From Nitrospirota bacterium (GTDB lineage: Bacteria > Nitrospirota > Thermodesulfovibrionia > Thermodesulfovibrionales > Magnetobacteriaceae), in assembly GCA_015233265.1 (NCBI GenBank), contig JADFXZ010000076.1:1091-10132 (forward strand): a DNA stretch of 9,042 bases, read 5' to 3'. Within the stretch, counting starts at the first letter, position 1. Every line of letters begins with the position of its first letter. The notes beneath the pieces are model-generated. The model saw only the letters and a program-made list of their open reading frames with translations. It did no database searches and was not told the DNA's origin. Below, piece after piece: positions 6,851-9,042 of this stretch. The position numbers and the translations under genes are program-made.

Positions 6851-6857
6851 AGGAGGT
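6851..6857 (+). promoter_or_regulatory. Consensus Shine-Dalgarno of the PspA-like gene
   Basis: AGGAGGT lies 7 nt before ATG 6865. It is the best ribosome-binding site in the window, suggesting high translation of the last gene, as expected for an abundant structural protein. Confidence 0.8.
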
Positions 6858-6864
6858 AATTGAG

Positions 6865-7617
6865 ATGGGATTTTTTACGAATTATGGAAAGGTCACAATG
6901 GACAAGATCGTCAACTCGGTGGTAGAAGGATTGGTTTCCTTTGATCCGGAAGGGGCAACTGAGGCTGAAATAAAGGAAATGGACCAGAAACTTGAGCAGG
7001 TCAGCGTTCAGGCCGCCAAAGCGCGCCAAACCATGCTTAAAGAAAAGGACGAGGCCGCCAAAATGGTCACCCTGTACAATCAGCGCGTGGAGGCCGCCGA
7101 GATACTGAATCAAAAGATAGCCGCTGAGACAGACCCAGCCAAAAAGGCGTCGATAGAGAAGAGTTTGGCATCGCTGATAGAAAACATAGAGAAGATGTCC
7201 CCCGATGTTGACAAAGAAAAGCAGGCAGCGGCAGAGGCCGAGGATATGTTCAAGTACCTGGAGCAAATAACACAGGACGCGGCCAAAAAACTAAAAGAGG
7301 CAAAATCCCAATACACACAGGCCATGCGAGATATGCAGAAGGCAAAACTGCAGGAGCAGATGGCAAAGGAAAAGGAAGCGGCCACCAAAACGGTTGCCGG
7401 ACTGGGTACAGATAATTTCAATGTGGCGCTAAAGGCAATGAAGCACATCACAGATGACGCCTCAGCAAAGGCCGATGCGGCCAAAACACGCTCAGATCTG
7501 CTGAAACCCGTGTCTCTCGAAGATGATGAACATGTGGCGGCGGCCCTCAGGGAGGTAAAAGGAGAGGTTCAGCCTACAAGTCTGGCTGACAGGCTCACTG
7601 CCCTGAAAAAAAAGTAG
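6865..7617 (+). CDS. PspA/IM30-like coiled-coil protein (YjfJ-like)
   Basis: A 250-residue, cysteine-free, almost wholly helical protein. Residues about 33-175 form a long Ala/Lys/Glu/Gln-rich coiled coil broken near PAKK (91-94) and SPD (112-114). A second conserved-looking helix (about 181-214, DNFNVALKAMKHITDDASAK) is followed by an acidic stretch and a basic end (LKKK). Assignment to the PspA/IM30 group rests on this architecture, the compact GFF-type N-terminus and the DUF2491 gene 23 nt upstream; no diagnostic PspA signature is certain. PspA-family proteins assemble into rods or rings on the inner-membrane face and stabilise or remodel membrane. The N-terminal amphipathic helix typical of PspA is not obvious: residues 1-24 are only moderately amphipathic. 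It is the last gene of the unit, with the terminator 28 nt after its stop. An unrelated coiled-coil protein is the main alternative. Confidence 0.6.
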   Translation: MGFFTNYGKVTMDKIVNSVVEGLVSFDPEGATEAEIKEMDQKLEQVSVQAAKARQTMLKEKDEAAKMVTLYNQRVEAAEILNQKIAAETDPAKKASIEKSLASLIENIEKMSPDVDKEKQAAAEAEDMFKYLEQITQDAAKKLKEAKSQYTQAMRDMQKAKLQEQMAKEKEAATKTVAGLGTDNFNVALKAMKHITDDASAKADAAKTRSDLLKPVSLEDDEHVAAALREVKGEVQPTSLADRLTALKKK

Positions 7618-7645
7618 CTGAAAGAAATTAGTAAAGCGATAAATA

Positions 7646-7677
7646 AAAAAAGGGGGGGAAGGACAGCCCCCTTTTTT
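7646..7677 (+). terminator. Rho-independent terminator, possibly bidirectional
   Basis: An 11-bp perfect stem, AAAAAAGGGGG (7646-7656) with CCCCCTTTTTT (7667-7677), encloses a 10-nt loop. The T-run ends transcription of the plus-strand unit. Because the other arm is A-rich on the plus strand, and so T-rich on the minus strand, it could also stop transcripts arriving from the histidine kinase side. Confidence 0.88.
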
Positions 7678-7790
7678 CATTTAAATACGTCCGATTTCGG
7701 CAGAGTTTCAAGCCGCCGCTGTTTGTCAAGCCGCTAACAAGAGCTTCGTTGAGTGGGAGATGAGATGTTTGGTGACCAAGTGATTGCAAC
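7678..7790. other. Intergenic stretch with no recognised gene
   Basis: I see no credible short gene or RNA here. TCAAGCCGC occurs twice (7708-7716 and 7726-7734), which is probably chance. The right-hand part ends at the presumed IS66 end at 7791. The 8 bases 7783-7790 (ATTGCAAC) would be one copy of a target-site duplication, but the partner copy has not been found. Confidence 0.5.
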
Positions 7791-7834
7791 GTAAGTGTCT
7801 AAATAAGTACACCAGTTGATTTACCGAGTACACC
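7791..7834 (-). mobile_element. Probable surviving terminal end of an IS66-family element
   Basis: The plus strand begins GTAAGTGTC at 7791; IS66-family terminal repeats typically begin GTAA. It lies 8 nt beyond the stop codon of the transposase remnant, where the element's end is expected. AGTACACC occurs twice inside it (7806-7813 and 7827-7834), possibly transposase-binding sites. The opposite end is not present in the window. Confidence 0.5.
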
Positions 7835-8022
7835 CCTGTTGACATAATGAGGCAGCAGTTGTTTATAATCCTCTTCGTTCTCGGCGTATGGCAGCCGTTC
7901 AAAGTAATAGCGTAAATTTTTATAAGGTACCAGCCCGTTTGCCTTATCCTGCACAGTTAAGCCTCTGAAAGCCCCAGCTCTTTTGCCCTTTTGTCAATAC
8001 CATATAGTTGACCTATATATTG
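7799..8022 (-). pseudogene. IS66 family transposase (TnpC) remnant with internal deletion
   Basis: Two minus-strand fragments in different frames. From 8022 to 7957 the frame reads QYIGQLYGIDKRAKELGLSEA and then stops. This matches the mid-protein segment of IS66 transposases (YIGKLYAIEKEAKE type). From about 7957 to 7799 another frame reads DKANGLVPYKNLRYYFERLP, then YAENEEDYKQLLPHYV, and ends in TAG. This is the well-known C-terminal segment (TAKANGLEPYAYLRYLFEKLP type). In intact transposases roughly 100-120 residues, including the last catalytic acidic residue of the DDE set, lie between these segments; here they are directly joined. The N-terminal half is missing altogether. The remnant cannot encode an active enzyme. 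It begins within about 50 nt of the histidine kinase stop, so the deletion may have reached up to that gene without damaging it. Confidence 0.85.
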
Positions 8023-8067
8023 CGTTTGCCCTGGGATATTATGTGCTAGCCTTGATCTTCCCAAAGC

Positions 8068-9042
8068 TCAGACCATTGGTATCGTTATACTAAAGGTGGT
8101 ACCCTGCCCTACAACACTCTCGCAGGATATAGTACCCTTGAAGGTCTGGGTTATGAGGTTGTACAGGATGTGCAGCCCAAGGCCAGTTCCGCCGCCTGCC
8201 CTGTTTGTAGTAAAAAAAGGATTAAATATCTTGTCCAGATTCTCCTGCGGGATACCCTTGCCATTGTCGCTGAATCTCAACGATAAAGAATCGGCATTTC
8301 TTTCTATCATTATGGTCATTATCCCCTTATCCCCCGGGTTGAAGGCGTGCATGAGAGAGTTTACTACAAAATTTGTTATTATCTGCGCCAATTCGCCTGG
8401 ATAGCTATCTATCTGTAAATCCTCGGGGCAGTCAATCACAATCTCGCACGATGTTTGTTTGAGCTTAGGGGTGAGGCTGTTTATCACCTTCTCTACGTAA
8501 TCTCTGACGTTAAATACTCTCTTTTCATGGGATGTCTGGTCGGCTGCCACCATCTTGAAGCTCTTAACCAGTTCGGCTGTTCGCTCCAGATTCAATAGAA
8601 TTAACTCACTGGATTTTGTGGCGTGATTAAAATAGTTGAAAAGCTCGTCCTTTTTTGCAGTCTTGTTGTTGATAGCGGTGGAAAGTTTGCTTGTTACGTC
8701 TTGCAGATGAGACGCAGTGGTTACGGCAATCCCTATCGGGGTATTGATTTCATGTGCCACGCCGGCAACCAGCCCGCCAAGTGCCGCCATTTTCTCAGCC
8801 TCCACTAATTGAGCCTGGCTATGGCGCAGGGATTCCTCCACAATTTTGCGCTTTTCTATATCCTCCTGCAGTTGTAGATTGGTAACATTAAGTTCGTTCG
8901 TTCGTTCGCTGACGAGTTCCTCTAAGTGATTCTGATATGTTATCAGCTCCTTTTGAGCCTTTATTCGCTGTAGGATGTTAAAGAGCAGGACAACGATAAA
9001 TATAACCAGTCCGGCAATGAGTGCGGCAACTCCCCAAATGAT
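8068..9042 (-). CDS. Membrane sensor histidine kinase, partial (N-terminus beyond right edge)
   Basis: The frame is open to the window edge, giving 324 residues, so the GTG at 8841 is internal and not a start. In order: a transmembrane helix (partial residues about 1-23, IIWGVAALIAGLVIFIVVLL), a signalling coiled coil (about 28-84, with LVSERTNEL), the HisKA dimerisation helix with H-box VAHEINTPIG (phosphoaccepting H97), and the HATPase_c domain with N-box NFVVNSLMHA (N228), G1 DNGKGIP (259-265), F-box NPFFTT (274-279) and G2 GGTGLGLH (284-291). It ends normally in TFSITIPMV. All catalytic motifs are intact. The sensor part, presumably periplasmic or membrane-embedded, lies outside the window, so the signal is unknown. 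No response regulator is visible. It is convergent with the kinase-MORN-PspA unit. Its own terminator is not evident; the hairpin at 7646-7677 may serve both sides. Confidence 0.93.
   Translation of the reverse strand: MIWGVAALIAGLVIFIVVLLFNILQRIKAQKELITYQNHLEELVSERTNELNVTNLQLQEDIEKRKIVEESLRHSQAQLVEAEKMAALGGLVAGVAHEINTPIGIAVTTASHLQDVTSKLSTAINNKTAKKDELFNYFNHATKSSELILLNLERTAELVKSFKMVAADQTSHEKRVFNVRDYVEKVINSLTPKLKQTSCEIVIDCPEDLQIDSYPGELAQIITNFVVNSLMHAFNPGDKGIMTIMIERNADSLSLRFSDNGKGIPQENLDKIFNPFFTTNRAGGGTGLGLHILYNLITQTFKGTISCESVVGQGTTFSITIPMV

Noticed and set aside
6613..7484. Long minus-strand open frames (6613-7266 and 7110-7484)
   Set aside because: They are antisense to the DUF2491 and PspA-like genes, which have strong ribosome sites; the translations are low-complexity mirror products.
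8022..8067. Extension of the IS66 fragment up to the histidine kinase stop
   Set aside because: The frame is open (LAHNIPGQT) but I see no clear similarity to IS66 transposases before YIGQLY, so the remnant is called only from 8022.
8068..8841. Histidine kinase as a complete soluble 257-residue protein starting at GTG 8841
   Set aside because: The same frame continues to the window edge with a transmembrane helix and coiled-coil linker typical of sensor kinases, so the gene is truncated by the window.

Overview
The window looks like a chromosomal stretch of an environmental Gram-negative bacterium: roughly even base composition, densely packed genes, exported MORN and YGNS-repeat proteins, a eukaryotic-type Ser/Thr kinase and an IS66 remnant. 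A deep-branching group such as Nitrospirota or Desulfobacterota would fit, but this is an impression from gene style and no marker gene confirms it.

Layout. (1) Positions 1-1028, minus strand: an endonuclease III-like DNA glycosylase followed 16 nt later by a tungstate-type ABC permease (tupB-like) cut by the left edge. (2) Positions 1051-7617, plus strand: seven tightly spaced genes, probably one transcription unit: polysaccharide deacetylase, GT4 glycosyltransferase, Ser/Thr kinase fused to a cyclic-nucleotide-binding domain, exported protein of eight MORN repeats, secreted/membrane-anchored protein with YGNS repeats, DUF2491 (YjfK-like) protein, and a PspA/IM30-like coiled-coil protein. 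The first three are joined by two TAATG stop/start overlaps; the other gaps are 12-23 nt. A strong hairpin at 7646-7677 closes the unit. (3) Positions 7678-8067: no intact gene, but a decayed IS66-type transposase (minus strand) with an internal deletion and a probable surviving IS end at 7791. (4) Positions 8068-9042, minus strand: a membrane sensor histidine kinase cut by the right edge; its reading frame stays open to the end of the window.

How the genes may work together. Deacetylase and glycosyltransferase suggest envelope or exopolysaccharide synthesis. The last three genes resemble the yjfJ/yjfK-type PspA neighbourhood known in proteobacteria (PspA-like plus DUF2491). The unusual part is the centre: a soluble kinase carrying its own cNMP-sensor domain, followed by an exported MORN protein and a single-pass YGNS-repeat protein. 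A reasonable inference is an envelope-stress or membrane-remodelling module in which a nucleotide-gated kinase controls a PspA-like membrane system. The sequence shows the gene order and domains; the functional link is a hypothesis.

Translation signals fall in two classes. tupB, the YGNS gene, the DUF2491 gene and the PspA-like gene have clear Shine-Dalgarno sites. The glycosylase, deacetylase, kinase and MORN genes lack good ones but have TATAAT-like hexamers close to a candidate start.
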